From contig CM065695.1 of NCBI GenBank assembly GCA_017654935.2, forward strand, positions 30,943,309 to 31,007,308: 64,000 nt of DNA, in the 5' to 3' direction. This document shows positions 32,804 to 64,000 of the stretch, in pieces; the stretch's first letter is position 1; every line of letters begins with the position of its first letter. This stretch comes from Phymorhynchus buccinoides. Lineage: Eukaryota; Mollusca; Gastropoda; Neogastropoda; Raphitomidae. The notes beneath the pieces were generated by a model. That model was not told the DNA's origin and did not search any database. It saw only the letters and a list, made by a program, of their open reading frames with translations. Position numbers and translations under genes: made by a program.

Positions 32804-33509
32804 GGTGAACTACCTGGTGGATGAAGGGATGACTTCCGGCAAGGGCAGCAACAGCGTCATCTCCTACCTGCATCATTTCTTCCTCAAGTACGGCCTGGGG
32901 GAGACGATAGCCAACCTTCACTGTGACAACTGCTCCGGGCAAAACAAGAACAAGTTTGTTCTCTGGTATTTTGCCTGGAGGGTGATGGCTGGCAAGCATG
33001 AGGAGGTGACCATCAACTTCATGCCACCGGGGCACACAAAGTTTGCGCCTGACCTCTGCTTTGGCCTCTTGAAACGCAAGTTCAGGAGGTCAGAAGTGTC
33101 TTGTTTGCAAGACTTGTGTGAGGTGGTCAGGCGCAGTTCCCCCGAGAAGCATGTGAATGTGCCGCAGCTGGTGGGGGATGAACGGAGAAATAAGCAGGTC
33201 AATACATATGACTGGTACACCTTCTTCGGAGGCCACTTCAAAGTGCTGAAGGGCATCAAGAAGCTGGGCCACTTTCGGTTCAGCAGCGCTGAAAAGGGGG
33301 TTGTATTCTACAGAGAAACGCTGGCCGATGAGGAAACGCGCTTCGTTCTGTGCCGTGATGCCGACGATGTGTTGGCTGGCCTTCCTCAGATGCAGCATGA
33401 GATTCCTCCCCCTGGCCTGACCCTGGAACGCAGGAAATACCTGTTCCAGCAAATCCGGGAGTTTGCCAGGGAGGAGGTCCAAGACATTGTGTGCCCCGAC
33501 CCTAACTAA
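32804..33509 (+). CDS. Integrase/RNase H-fold-like domain (DUF7869-type), last exon
   Basis: Begins after an acceptor-like TTATTGTTATAG. The protein reads NYLVDEGMTSGKGSNSVISY, then LHCDNCSGQNKNKFVLWYFA, INFMPPGHTKFAPDLCFGLL, KRKFRRSEVSCLQDL, and ends with a charged tail at 33509. The CDN-x4-NKN and GHTKFAPD motifs are typical of a large family of uncharacterised invertebrate proteins with a predicted RNase H-like (transposase/integrase) fold. The reading frame is intact over 234 residues. With the upstream finger and acidic region it may form a complete transposon-derived gene. Naming the domain is from memory of the motif pattern and is uncertain. Confidence 0.5.
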
Positions 33510-33821
33510 CAGTAGCTAGGAAAACTTGAGAGATAGGAGTGGTAAAGGGGTGGTTGGGTAGCGAGACAAAAAATAGGGGACTTCCGACTATATCTGAATC
33601 ATATTCAGTGCTGTGTGTGTGTTTGTTTTTTCATTTTTTTTAATGACCATTTTTTTTAATTCACGCACATTGTGACAGTAGAATTAATTTTGTGTAATCT
33701 TTTATTTATTTAATCTTTTTACTTTGACATTGACTTGAATTGAAGAAACCAGTGGCATATATTGCTTGTGCTCAGATTGTGTTGTGCTTTTTTATTTTTA
33801 TTTTGTATTATGCTTCAAGTA
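33510..33821. other. 3' flank, no gene seen
   Basis: AT-rich sequence with T-runs following the preceding stop. No terminal inverted repeat for a surrounding element was found. Confidence 0.4.
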
Positions 33822-34288
33822 CAGGGATGTGAGAGGGCCCCAAACAAAAAAGCGTAGCCGATGGTATCGTCAAAGTACTCAAACAAAACTTTTGCCTCCG
33901 ACATCAATTATTTTCGTTGCTCGCCTACACGGATCTTACTGTCCGTTGCAGTTTCATCCATCCAAGCCCTGTCAAATTTGTGCTGGCATCCTTTGTCCAT
34001 CTCCTCTTTCCTCACATCTATGGTGTGATAAATCATTTTTATGGCTTTGAAAACATCAAAATCCTCCTTCGAAATCATAGCCGAACATATAAAAATGACG
34101 CATTGCCATTAGTAACTGGCCAACCACAGAGAAGCTTATAAAATTCAGTAAAGGGACTGTACTCATGCTACAAACTGCTTTCGTTTTCACTGTGTGTGCG
34201 CGCAAAGAAAGGCTACCTAACTTGACAATCTCTCTCTCCAAATAGAAAAAGCGCATTTACGCGCTTACGCGTAACTCTCACATCCCTG
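33822..34288. mobile_element. CAGGGATGTGAGAG inverted-repeat MITE, copy 2 (467 bp)
   Basis: Intact short element. The ends are CAGGGATGTGAGAG and CTCTCACATCCCTG, with the 6-bp direct repeat CAAGTA at 33816-33821 and 34289-34294. No coding capacity. Internal sequence matches the outer arms of 24470-26147 (GCGTAGCCGATGG, CTTTTGCCT, TCCATCTCCTCTTT). Confidence 0.88.
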
Positions 34289-34294
34289 CAAGTA

Positions 34295-34955
34295 TTAAAA
34301 AAGTGGAAAGTACAGCAATGAGGATGGTAGATTTTTTATTTTGTTTGTACTTTGTTACACACACACACAACACACTTTATTGTGTTCATTGTCACTCATG
34401 GCCTAAAAGTCTCATTATTCACTTTATAATACATGTATTAAACAAAAACATTACCTATTGCCATTTTTCTATATAAAAAAAAAGAATAAGGCTTCTTAAT
34501 TTAAAAACAAAAGAGTAAAAGATTTAAAACTGTAGATAGTATAGCTTTAGAAATCAATCAAAGCTGTGAAAATTGGATTATTTCCCTTGCCAAAGAATTT
34601 CAAACTCGGGACTGAGCTTGAAAACCCATCATCATGTAATTCCTTATCATAACAAGAAAGTTTGTATACCATTTGAAAGGGCTCTTTCTGTACTTCCTGG
34701 AGGTGTAAAACATTTGAAGATCAGAGCATGGTTACTATGGACTTTTTATTATTAAACTGTCCAAACTTTGAATCCCATTTTCTCAAAATGGCCGATTTTG
34801 GTAGCGCATATTCAAATAGCTATATCTCTGTGTATACTTGACTCCCATTGATGAAACTTACATGATTTGAAAGCATTTTCAATGTAGTTTTCAGAGATAC
34901 CAAACACTCAATATTTTAAAAATGTTACTTTGTTATCTTTTTGTGGGATCCGGTC
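34295..34955. other. AT-rich sequence, no gene seen
   Basis: Short CA tract near 34360 and otherwise unassigned sequence. Confidence 0.4.
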
Positions 34956-36330
34956 ACAATTATGACTCAATCTCATGTTACCAACCACACTGTGATTCTA
35001 ATATGACTTGATATCATGTTGCAAACCACACTGTAATTATAATGACTTGATATCATGTTGCCAAACCACACTGTAATTATAATATGACTTGATATCATGT
35101 TGCAAACCACACTGTAATTATAATATGACTTGATATCATGTTGCAAACCACACTGTAATTATAATGACTTGATATCATGTTGCAAACCACACTGTGATTC
35201 TAATATGACTTGATATCATGTTGCAAACTACACTGTAATTATAATATGACTCAATCTCATGTTGCAAACCACACTGTGATTCTAATATGACTTGATATCA
35301 TGTTGCAAACCACACTGTAATTATAATATGACTTGATATCATGTTGCAAACCACACTGTGGTTCTAATATGACTCAATCTCATGTTGCAAACCACACTGT
35401 AATTATAATATGACTTGATATCATGTTGCAAACCACACTGTGATTCTAATATGACTCAATCTCATGTTGCAAACCACACTGTAATTATAATATGACTCAA
35501 TCTCATGTTGCAAACCACACTGTGATTCTAATATGACTTGATATCATGTTGCAAACCACACTGTAATTATAATATGACTCAATCTCATGTTGCAAACCAC
35601 ACTGTAATTATAATATGACTCAATCTCATGTTGCAAACCACACTGTGATTATAATATGACTTGATATCATGTTGCAAACCACACTGTGGTTCTAATATGA
35701 CTCAATCTCATGTTCCAAACCACACTGTAATTATAATATGACTTGATATCATGTTGCAAACCACACTGTGATTCTAATATGAGATTATGATTTATCATGT
35801 TCCAAACCACACTGTGGTTCTAATATGACTTTATATCATGTTGCAAACCACACTGTAATTCTAATATGAGTCCATGACCCAATCTCATATGGCAAACCAC
35901 ACTGTGATTCTAATATGACTTGATATCATGTTGCAAACCACACTGTGATTCTAATATGACTTGATATCATGTTGCAAACCACACTGGATTCTAATATGAC
36001 TCAATCTCATGTTGCAAACCACACTGTGATTCTAATATAACTCAAACTCATGTTGCAAACCACACTGTGATTCTAATATGACTCAATCTCATGTTGCAAA
36101 CCACACTGTGATTCTAATATCACTTGATATCATGTTGCAAACCACACTGTGATTCTAATATCACTTGATATCATGTTGCAAACCACACTGTGATTCTAAT
36201 ATGACTTGATATCATGTTGCAAACCACACTGTGATTCTAATATGACTTGATATGTTGCAAACCACTGTAAATGTAATTCTAATATGAGTCCATGACCCAA
36301 TCTCATATGGCAAACCACACTGGGATTCTA
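34956..36330. repeat. Tandem repeat of about 45 bp, about 30 copies
   Basis: The unit is CATGTTGCAAACCACACTG, a variable half (TGATTCTAATATGA, TAATTATAATATGA or TGGTTCTAATATGA), then either CTTGATAT or CTCAATCT. The two variable positions occur in several combinations along the array. The last copies (near 35860 and 36280) have an extra GAGTCCATGACC. Confidence 0.93.
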
Positions 36331-36832
36331 ATATGACTCAATATCATTATTTGTTGGCAATCTTGAACTTCAAACATCCCCATCATGTTCACAACCCTCA
36401 ATCTCAAAGTCATTATTTGTTGGCAACCTTGTACTTTAAACATCCCCATCATGTTTACGACCCTCAGTCTGTCTTTTTTTTGTCGGCAATCTTGCATTTT
36501 AAATACCCCCCTCATGTTTACAACCTTCAATTTCAAAGTCATTATATGTTAGCAATCATGTACTTTAAACCCTCATGTTTCCGACCCTCAATCTCAAAGT
36601 CATCTTGTACTTAACCCGCGCCCCCTGTTTCCGACCCTCAATCTCAAAGTCATCTTGTACTTAACCCCCCGCCCCCTGTTTCCGACCCTCAATCTCAAAG
36701 TCATCTTGTACTTAACCCCCCGCCCCCTGTTTCCGACCCTCAATCTCAAAGTCATCTTGTACTTAACCCCCCGCCCCCTGTTTCCGACCCTCAATCTCAA
36801 AGTCATTATTTATTGGCAATCTTGTACTTAAA
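36331..36832. repeat. Tandem repeat of about 60 bp
   Basis: Copies of CCGACCCTCAATCTCAAAG, TCATCTTGTACTTAACCCC, CCGCCCCCTGTTT. The four units at about 36560-36800 are almost identical. The upstream ones are diverged and include TTATTTGTTGGCAATCTTG. Antisense frames reading TLRLRVGNRGRGV are artefacts. Confidence 0.92.
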
Positions 36833-36939
36833 CACCACCACCACCCCGAGTGAGCCTTGAAGGCTTTGCCTCTTGTGTTTATTTTTGTTGTTGCTTTTCC
36901 TGTCACACAATTTATAAAGCAAGTCACCAGTACTTACCA

Positions 36940-37116
36940 AAACCTAGCCTGTTACATACCTTCTTTTTCTTTTACTATAAGGCGCAACCCCCAAAATTTT
37001 ACACAAAATTCAGATTTATTGTTGTTACATTTTCTTACTATTTTATTAGTCACATTATAAGGCGCAGGGGTCTGAGTCTGGGGAAAAAGTATCGCCTTAT
37101 AGTCCGTAAAATACAG
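36940..37116 (+). mobile_element. ATAAGGCG palindromic MITE, copy 1
   Basis: Runs from CTTTTACTATAAGGCGCAAC through the middle ACACAAAATTCAGATTTATT and CATTATAAGGCGCAGG to ATCGCCTTATAGTCCGTAAAA. The same family occurs at 41340, 52070 and 60838, and in part at 29755. The ends are complementary (CCTTATAGTC against GACTATAAGG). Confidence 0.72.
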
Positions 37117-37118
37117 TA

Positions 37119-37683
37119 CAGACAAACCTCTATTTTAAGACTTCCAAAATGTCCGGAAAAATCGGTCGTAAATTGGAGGGGTCGTATGACGGAGGTTTTC
37201 ACTGGCAGCCGTAGAAAGAAAAAGTTCAGCACAGTTCATACTCTCTTCTTCATGCACACATACAATGACATATTAAAACTGGATTTGGGTCTTTCCAACT
37301 CCATAGGATTGTGCAATCGATGTATAATTGTATTACAGTTTCACTTCGCCGACTTCTGTTAATCACCTCCACTCTCATCCAAAGTCAGTGGTTTTCTTTT
37401 TCAAAGTCAGTGGTTTTCGTGCTTTTCCTACGCTTTCCGCCATCTTTTCTACAACAAGGGAAGCGACTCCGCTTTCAGGCTCTTGACCATGGTTGTTTCC
37501 CTTTGCTCGAAGTCTATGCAGACGACAACAACGGCCGTAAAAACTAACAAAATGGCGGTCGTAAGTCGCGTTTTAGAGGTTAAGAGAGGTCGTTTACATA
37601 GTAAAATGCATCCATGCCAACAAATCCGGTCTCAAATGAGAGGTGGTCGCTTAACAGAGGGTCGTAAAATAGGGGTTTGTCTG
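37119..37683. mobile_element. TA-flanked inverted-repeat element, 565 bp
   Basis: The inverted termini CAGACAAACCTCTATTTTA (left) and the complement of CAGACAAACCCCTATTTTA (right) are flanked by TA at 37117-37118 and 37684-37685, as in Tc1/mariner-type elements. It abuts the end of the preceding MITE. No transposase is present. Confidence 0.75.
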
Positions 37684-37685
37684 TA

Positions 37686-38057
37686 GTTCATTTTGTTGAC
37701 ATTTGCTTTATTCAGCAGTAATTTTATATCCCGTAATATGTGGCTTGCATGCTAGTCTGTCGTACGATATCCCACAATGACGGCCTGATACCAAAGGGGG
37801 CTGATATTATTCTGGCGGGCTGGGCGAGAATTTGTTTAGTGGAGATGCCTTGCCCAGGGTACACCCCCATTCTCTCGGCCAAAGGGATTTGAGGACACAG
37901 CTGGCGTTGAGGAAGGTCCCCAAAGGATTTTGGTGCAAGGGCCCCCTCGTTCGAGAGTCATAGTCTTCCACAAGAGACTAAACTGTACCATGATCTTCCA
38001 TTGCTGTAGAAAATCATTTATTGTACAGCTCTCATGTTACTGTTGGCCCCTACTACA
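37686..38057. other. No gene seen
   Basis: Mixed sequence without a recognised feature. Confidence 0.4.
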
Positions 38058-38113
38058 GGCTACAGGATTTTTTCCTCTCATTCTGCACTAGGCCTTAACG
38101 GTCTGAACGTGGA

Positions 38114-38144
<31 letters not shown>

Positions 38145-38390
38145 CGTGTGCCCATGCATTTAGCATACGTTAAACCCAGTGGCAATGAAAAAATTGTCAT
38201 TTGGTCAAAATCCCCCCCTCCCCCCCCCCCCCCCCCCCCCCCTCGTCAGCGACAAAAATCGTATGCAAAAAAAAATTGGGTGGCGCGCCTCTGGCTGCGA
38301 CGCGCTCTCCAGGTGGGAACAACCCGAATTTCACAGAGACGCCTCTGTGACTATAAAGTACCTAATAATAATACCTAATAATAGCAAAGA
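38058..38390 (-). mobile_element. tRNA-derived SINE, reverse copy
   Basis: Reverse complement of the SINE at 29346-29747, with GTCTTTCGGATGAGACGAT, AAACCGAGGTCCCG, a long poly-C tract at 38214-38241, GGCGCGCCTCTGGCTGCGA and CCCGAATTTCACAGAGACG. The head ends in a repeated TACCTAATAATAA. Confidence 0.7.
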
Positions 38391-39063
38391 AGGAAAAGCA
38401 TTTTTCTCTGAAAAAATGTGTGGGTTTCAGGAGACGTTAAATGGGGGTCTCAATGGGTAAAGAGCCCCGTGTGGTGATCAGGGGCCAATTCCTCTTGAGG
38501 ACTAGTATATAAAACTGTTAAAAATTGCGAAAAAGCATCTCCTCAAGCTTAAAACCCCATCTGATATTGGTTTTTCTACATTCATTTTTCTCTGATTTCA
38601 GAGAATTCTCTGAAGATTACCATGTCTGCAAATCCAAAAATTTAAATATCTATCGGTTGTACAAAATTATTCAACTAAAATAGTAATAAAAAACAACAAT
38701 AATACAATATAAAAAAAATCGCCAAATAATAACCATCAGTGGTTCGTTCATAACATGGAAACTGTACAATGACGTCGGGATTTTGTTTTGTTTTATATTG
38801 ATTTTTTTTCATTTTTCCATTTTACAGAATTCAACAAACACACAGAACATTGAATATACAAAAGCATTATCACTAACATAACGTTGGCATTCTTATTTAA
38901 TCAAAATAAACATCAATCATTCAAAAAGTCACCAACAAGTGAGCTGGACATCAATCAATTGAAGCAGTCGTCAAAAAACACACATGAACACTCACGCACA
39001 ATGTGAACCGTCTGGAGGTAGAGACACACCGGTGTAGGGCCCATACTAAAGAGCATGTTGCTG
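38391..39063. other. RNMT 3' flank, AT-rich
   Basis: Downstream of the RNMT stop on the minus strand. It should contain the 3' UTR, but I did not locate a convincing polyadenylation signal. No other gene is seen. Confidence 0.4.
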
Positions 39064-61065
<22,002 letters not shown>

Positions 61066-61125
61066 AACTAGATGTTGAAATTGATTGCACTTGCACCGAC
61101 TTCAGTGATCTTCGAAATGTTGAGT

Positions 61126-61344
61126 TCTGGAACAAGTCAAATAAAAATTTACATCAGACTAACATTAAGGTGTTTCTTGCATGAAATAGACACACACAGA
61201 CATACAGCATTTTGGCTAAGACAGTGATTCAGGAACATACATTTTTGTTTATACCATGGTTGGTTTGTTCAGCCCGTCGTACATGGCAAAAGCTGATACG
61301 TGACGTTAAACTGAACTTCCATCCATATACAGTACACACTCATG
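61126..61344. other. RNMT upstream region, no feature seen
   Basis: Possible 5' UTR or promoter side of RNMT. No CpG-rich promoter was recognised. Confidence 0.4.
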
Positions 61345-62090
61345 TAGTACTAGTACTAGTAGTAGTAGTGGGGGACTGGCTCATAAACCTAGGCCTTGCG
61401 GCCTATCAAGTGTCCCCTTCCTTCTTTTTGTACATTTATTATAGTTGCGCATACGCATTATAATTTTGATATGTTCATTCATCATATTCAAAAAACATTT
61501 GTTTACATTTTTGATTGCTGTCCAGAAGACTTTTAAATACATTAGTATTAGGTGAACATTTATGTTGAGTAGGATTCCTACTCAACATAAGAAGAACATT
61601 CCAAAACTGTGCAATTCTGTTAGTCAGTGCATTTTTTCTCATATTAGTATTGCTATGGCCCATCAGGATTTTCATTTCTGAATTCCTTGTTCTGTTATAA
61701 TCTGTTAGTTGGAAAATATTAGTAACATCAATGTTAACAAGGCCATTAAATATCTTATACGTCTCAATCAGGTCCCCTCTCAATCTTCTACCTTTTAGTT
61801 TTAAGGAATGTAAATTAAGGTATTTCAGTCTTTCAAGGTAATTCACATCTCTGCATTCTCTCAATAATCTGGTTGCTCTTCTTTGGATCTTTTCTATAGC
61901 TACAGACTGTCTTTTTAAATATGGGTGCCGTATAATATTTGCATATTCAAGGTGGGGCCTAACAAGGGCCTTATAGTTTTAAAAACATGGATCTGTCAAG
62001 ATATGAAAATGTTCTTTTGATAAGTCCAATCATTTGGTTAGCTTTATTTATAACAGTGTTGACATGTGCGCAAATCTAGAACTTCTTTTT
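61345..62090 (-). pseudogene. CR1-like LINE, 3' end with RT C-terminal region
   Basis: Minus-strand coding remnants: ALVRPHLEYANII, then AIEKIQRRATRLLREC, DVNYLERLKYLNLHSLKLKG, RRLRGDLIETYKIFNGLVNI, RMRKNALTNRIAQFWNVL and FKSLLDSNQK. This is the conserved thumb and C-terminal end of CR1/Rex-type RTs. The stop is at about 61475. The 3' UTR (61345-61470) has GACTGGCTCATAAACCTAGG and ends in an (ACT)n tail (GTACTAGTACTAGTAGTAGT on the plus strand). It is 5' truncated near 62090. Confidence 0.8.
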
Positions 62091-62179
62091 AATGTTCAAA
62101 TCTTTGACTTAGTTTACTAATTTAAAAAATGCAAATATTGCATAATAAATAATATCCATAACTGTACATAACACAGACA
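62091..62179. other. AT-rich spacer
   Basis: Short spacer with a small CA tract. No feature recognised. Confidence 0.4.
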
Positions 62180-62380
62180 AACACACACACACATGTATGC
62201 CTATTGGTTTTCCTGGTTGTCAGTCTTGTTACTGACCATCCGGGGTTTTCCTTTCTAAAGCAGACACATGTCCGGTCATTCCAAAACGATCTTTGTTTAC
62301 ATCTGAATGCTTGTTCGCGAGAGTGAAGTGCTTCCACTCTTTTAGGTCTGATTTCTTCGTTGACCAAATCTGAACGGTTT
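62180..62380. repeat. Interspersed repeat, copy B
   Basis: Diverged relative of 8515-8690 (CTGACCATCCGGGGTTTTCC, AGCAGACACATG, CGGTCATTCC, AACGATCTTTG, TCTGAACGGTTTT). Confidence 0.55.
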
Positions 62381-62984
62381 TTGCAAGTTCGACAGAGGAA
62401 AAAGCATCAGCATCAAGCCGTTCTTTTAAAGATGTGAATGGCATCATCTCAAAAACATAAGCTACTGCATATGCAAGTGTGTGTGTGTACGCTTGTGTGT
62501 CTGTCTCTGTCCATATCTCAATCTGTTTTGTCTCCCCCCCCCCCCCTCTCTCTCTCTCTCTAGTCAGCCTATTCCATTTCCAGGGGTTATGCACATGTGT
62601 TTGCCTGTGTGTTCACTGTGCATGTAGCATGTGTGTTTAGCATGTATTTGCTTTTGTTAAAGCATTTCTTATCATATACTTAGGGGACTCTTAAAAATAT
62701 GAAAAGGACTCTTAAAATTTTGCACAGGGAGTCCCTGGGACTCTCACATTTCACCCCTATGGGAAACACTGGAAAGCCATCCAGGAGTATGATCCTAACT
62801 GCTATCACTACTACACTAGGCTATATCCCACCACGCATGTAGCTAGTGATAAATTTTAACGAACGATGAACTGGCCACAACATCGAAATTATCAAGTATC
62901 AAGTAGATTCTATCAAGTATGATACTTCAGCTTCGTCCGAAATGAAATAGAGTTCTGTCTCATACACCTCATGACATATATAGT
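62381..62984. other. Unassigned sequence with microsatellite
   Basis: Poly-C and CT tract at 62536-62563 and a TG tract near 62478. Words GGGACTCTTAAAA and GGGAGTCCCTGGGACTC relate to 43800-43940. No gene seen. Confidence 0.4.
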
Positions 62985-62989
62985 ATATT

Positions 62990-63190
62990 AGTATATTATT
63001 ATAGTATAGTGTGGGACTGGCTCAAGCCTAAGCCTCGCGGCTTATAAACGTCCCTTCATTGACAGTTTTGTTTGCATAAGCATGCCTTTTCAAATTATGA
63101 TTGTAATTCAATCATCATGTTCAAAAAATAGTTGACTAAAATTTTCATCTTTGTCAAGCCTTGACTCAAGGAGATTTTTGAAGGTATTTA
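62990..63190 (-). mobile_element. CR1-like LINE 3' UTR, second copy
   Basis: GGGACTGGCTCAAGCCTAAG, CCTCGCGGCTTATAAACGTC, then TTTTCATCTTTGTCAAGCC. It is the same 3' UTR family as 61345-61470 but with little or no coding sequence left. Confidence 0.65.
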
Positions 63191-63194
63191 GTGT

Positions 63195-63195
63195 T

Positions 63196-63233
<38 letters not shown>

Positions 63234-63600
63234 ACAGGCTCTCAAGCCTAGGCCTCGCGGCCTATATAACGTCCCCTCTTTGGCAATGATGTTGCAAAAA
63301 TTATTTTGGGTCTGAGCAAGTTTTTGAAAGACAATCAGTCAAAATCATTAAAAACTAAAAAAAGACTGAAATTTCTGACTGGAATCCAGAAGATTTTTAA
63401 AGGTGTTAATATTAGTTGCAAACTTGATGTTAGTACTTAGTTCATTCCAATGAACAGCAACTCTATAAGAAAATGAAAATTTTCTTCTATTACTTTGACA
63501 ATATCTAATAAAGATTTTGCCTTCTGACTTTCTCGTGATGTTAAATTGTGGAACAGAAAAGAAAGTTTCAAAATTGATGTCATCAATAGCTTCTTTTTTT
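63195..63600 (-). pseudogene. CR1-like LINE 3' end, third copy
   Basis: An (AGT)n tail at 63197-63231, GGCTCTCAAGCCTAGGCCTC, then coding remnants on the minus strand: SVPQFNITRKSEGKIFIRYC, QSNRRKFSFSYRVAVHWNEL, STNIKFATNINTFKNLLDS. Same family as 61475-62090, but a different copy and truncated earlier. Confidence 0.72.
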
Positions 63601-64000
63601 TTACAGGAGACCCTACGAACACTTTTGACTTACAAGTTACAATGTTGAAGTTCAAGAACTTGGGACACCCTCACTGGTCCTGCGTCCAACGTGAACGTCT
63701 AGCAAAGACAGAGGTAGGCCTACAAAGAATAATGCTTGCGTTCAAAATGTGGCTGGAAAAGCTCGTCACGTGATACATGGAGAATGGGTTTTGGTAGCTG
63801 CAAAATATGACATAAATGTTAATATGCTTTCATTCAGTCTCTACTTACCTCTATAGTTTGTTTTCGTTATTTAATTCATCGTGGTTAATGTCATGAAAAT
63901 CATCCATTAACAATAATTATTTATTTGTTACTGACCTTGCAAAGGTCATTTATCAACAACCGTCAATTGGGACTGCTGTAAGAGCATGGCTGAAAAGTGT
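63601..64000. other. Window end, no feature seen
   Basis: Short open frame at 63600-63773 without recognised homology; otherwise AT-rich. Confidence 0.4.

Noticed and set aside
34956..36330. CRISPR-like array
   Set aside because: Repeats are head-to-tail with variable halves and no unique spacers or cas genes; the context is eukaryotic.

Overview
The window is eukaryotic, intron-rich, transposon-dense DNA, most likely from a marine invertebrate and probably a mollusc. The species cannot be fixed from sequence alone. The lineage guess rests on the mix of element families: I/Nimb-like and CR1-like LINEs, one LINE fragment with a 2A peptide, DIRS, hAT, Harbinger, P and piggyBac remnants, and tRNA-derived SINEs. 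A 500-base run of N (4620-5119) marks a scaffold gap.

Only one conventional host gene is clear: an mRNA cap guanine-N7 methyltransferase (RNMT) on the minus strand. Its ten coding exons run from 61065 down to 39064. Splice sites and phases agree throughout and give a 354-residue product once one 13-bp duplication in exon 4 is discounted. Its introns hold a full-length DIRS retrotransposon (44751-50892), a Tc1 element (58752-60379), several MITEs, minisatellites, and tandem partial copies of the gene's own exon edges at exons 4, 5 and 7.

Layout: 1-4430 is a higher-order satellite (about 117-bp units with embedded 9-bp arrays). 5120-9900 has no convincing gene. About 9.9-16.1 kb is a nearly complete non-LTR retrotransposon (zinc-knuckle ORF1; ORF2 with endonuclease, RT and RNase H, broken by frameshifts). 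16.8-22.5 kb is a doubly nested insertion: a Harbinger transposase interrupted by a hAT transposon and then by a LINE 3' end, with both junctions readable. 22.6-29.1 kb is a minisatellite followed by a patchwork of MULE-like, DIRS, 2A-LINE, P-element and piggyBac fragments joined by repeated copies of one LINE 3' tail. 29.3-34.3 kb holds a SINE, two unassigned transposon-like coding blocks and a MITE. 34.9-36.8 kb is tandem repeat. 37-38.4 kb holds MITEs and a SINE. 39-61 kb is the RNMT gene. 61.3-63.7 kb holds three successive CR1-like LINE 3' ends.

No CRISPR array, bacterial operon, rRNA or functional tRNA gene was seen. Apart from RNMT, the biology here is mobile-element biology: autonomous elements, their decayed relatives, and short inverted-repeat derivatives that can be dated relative to each other by nesting.
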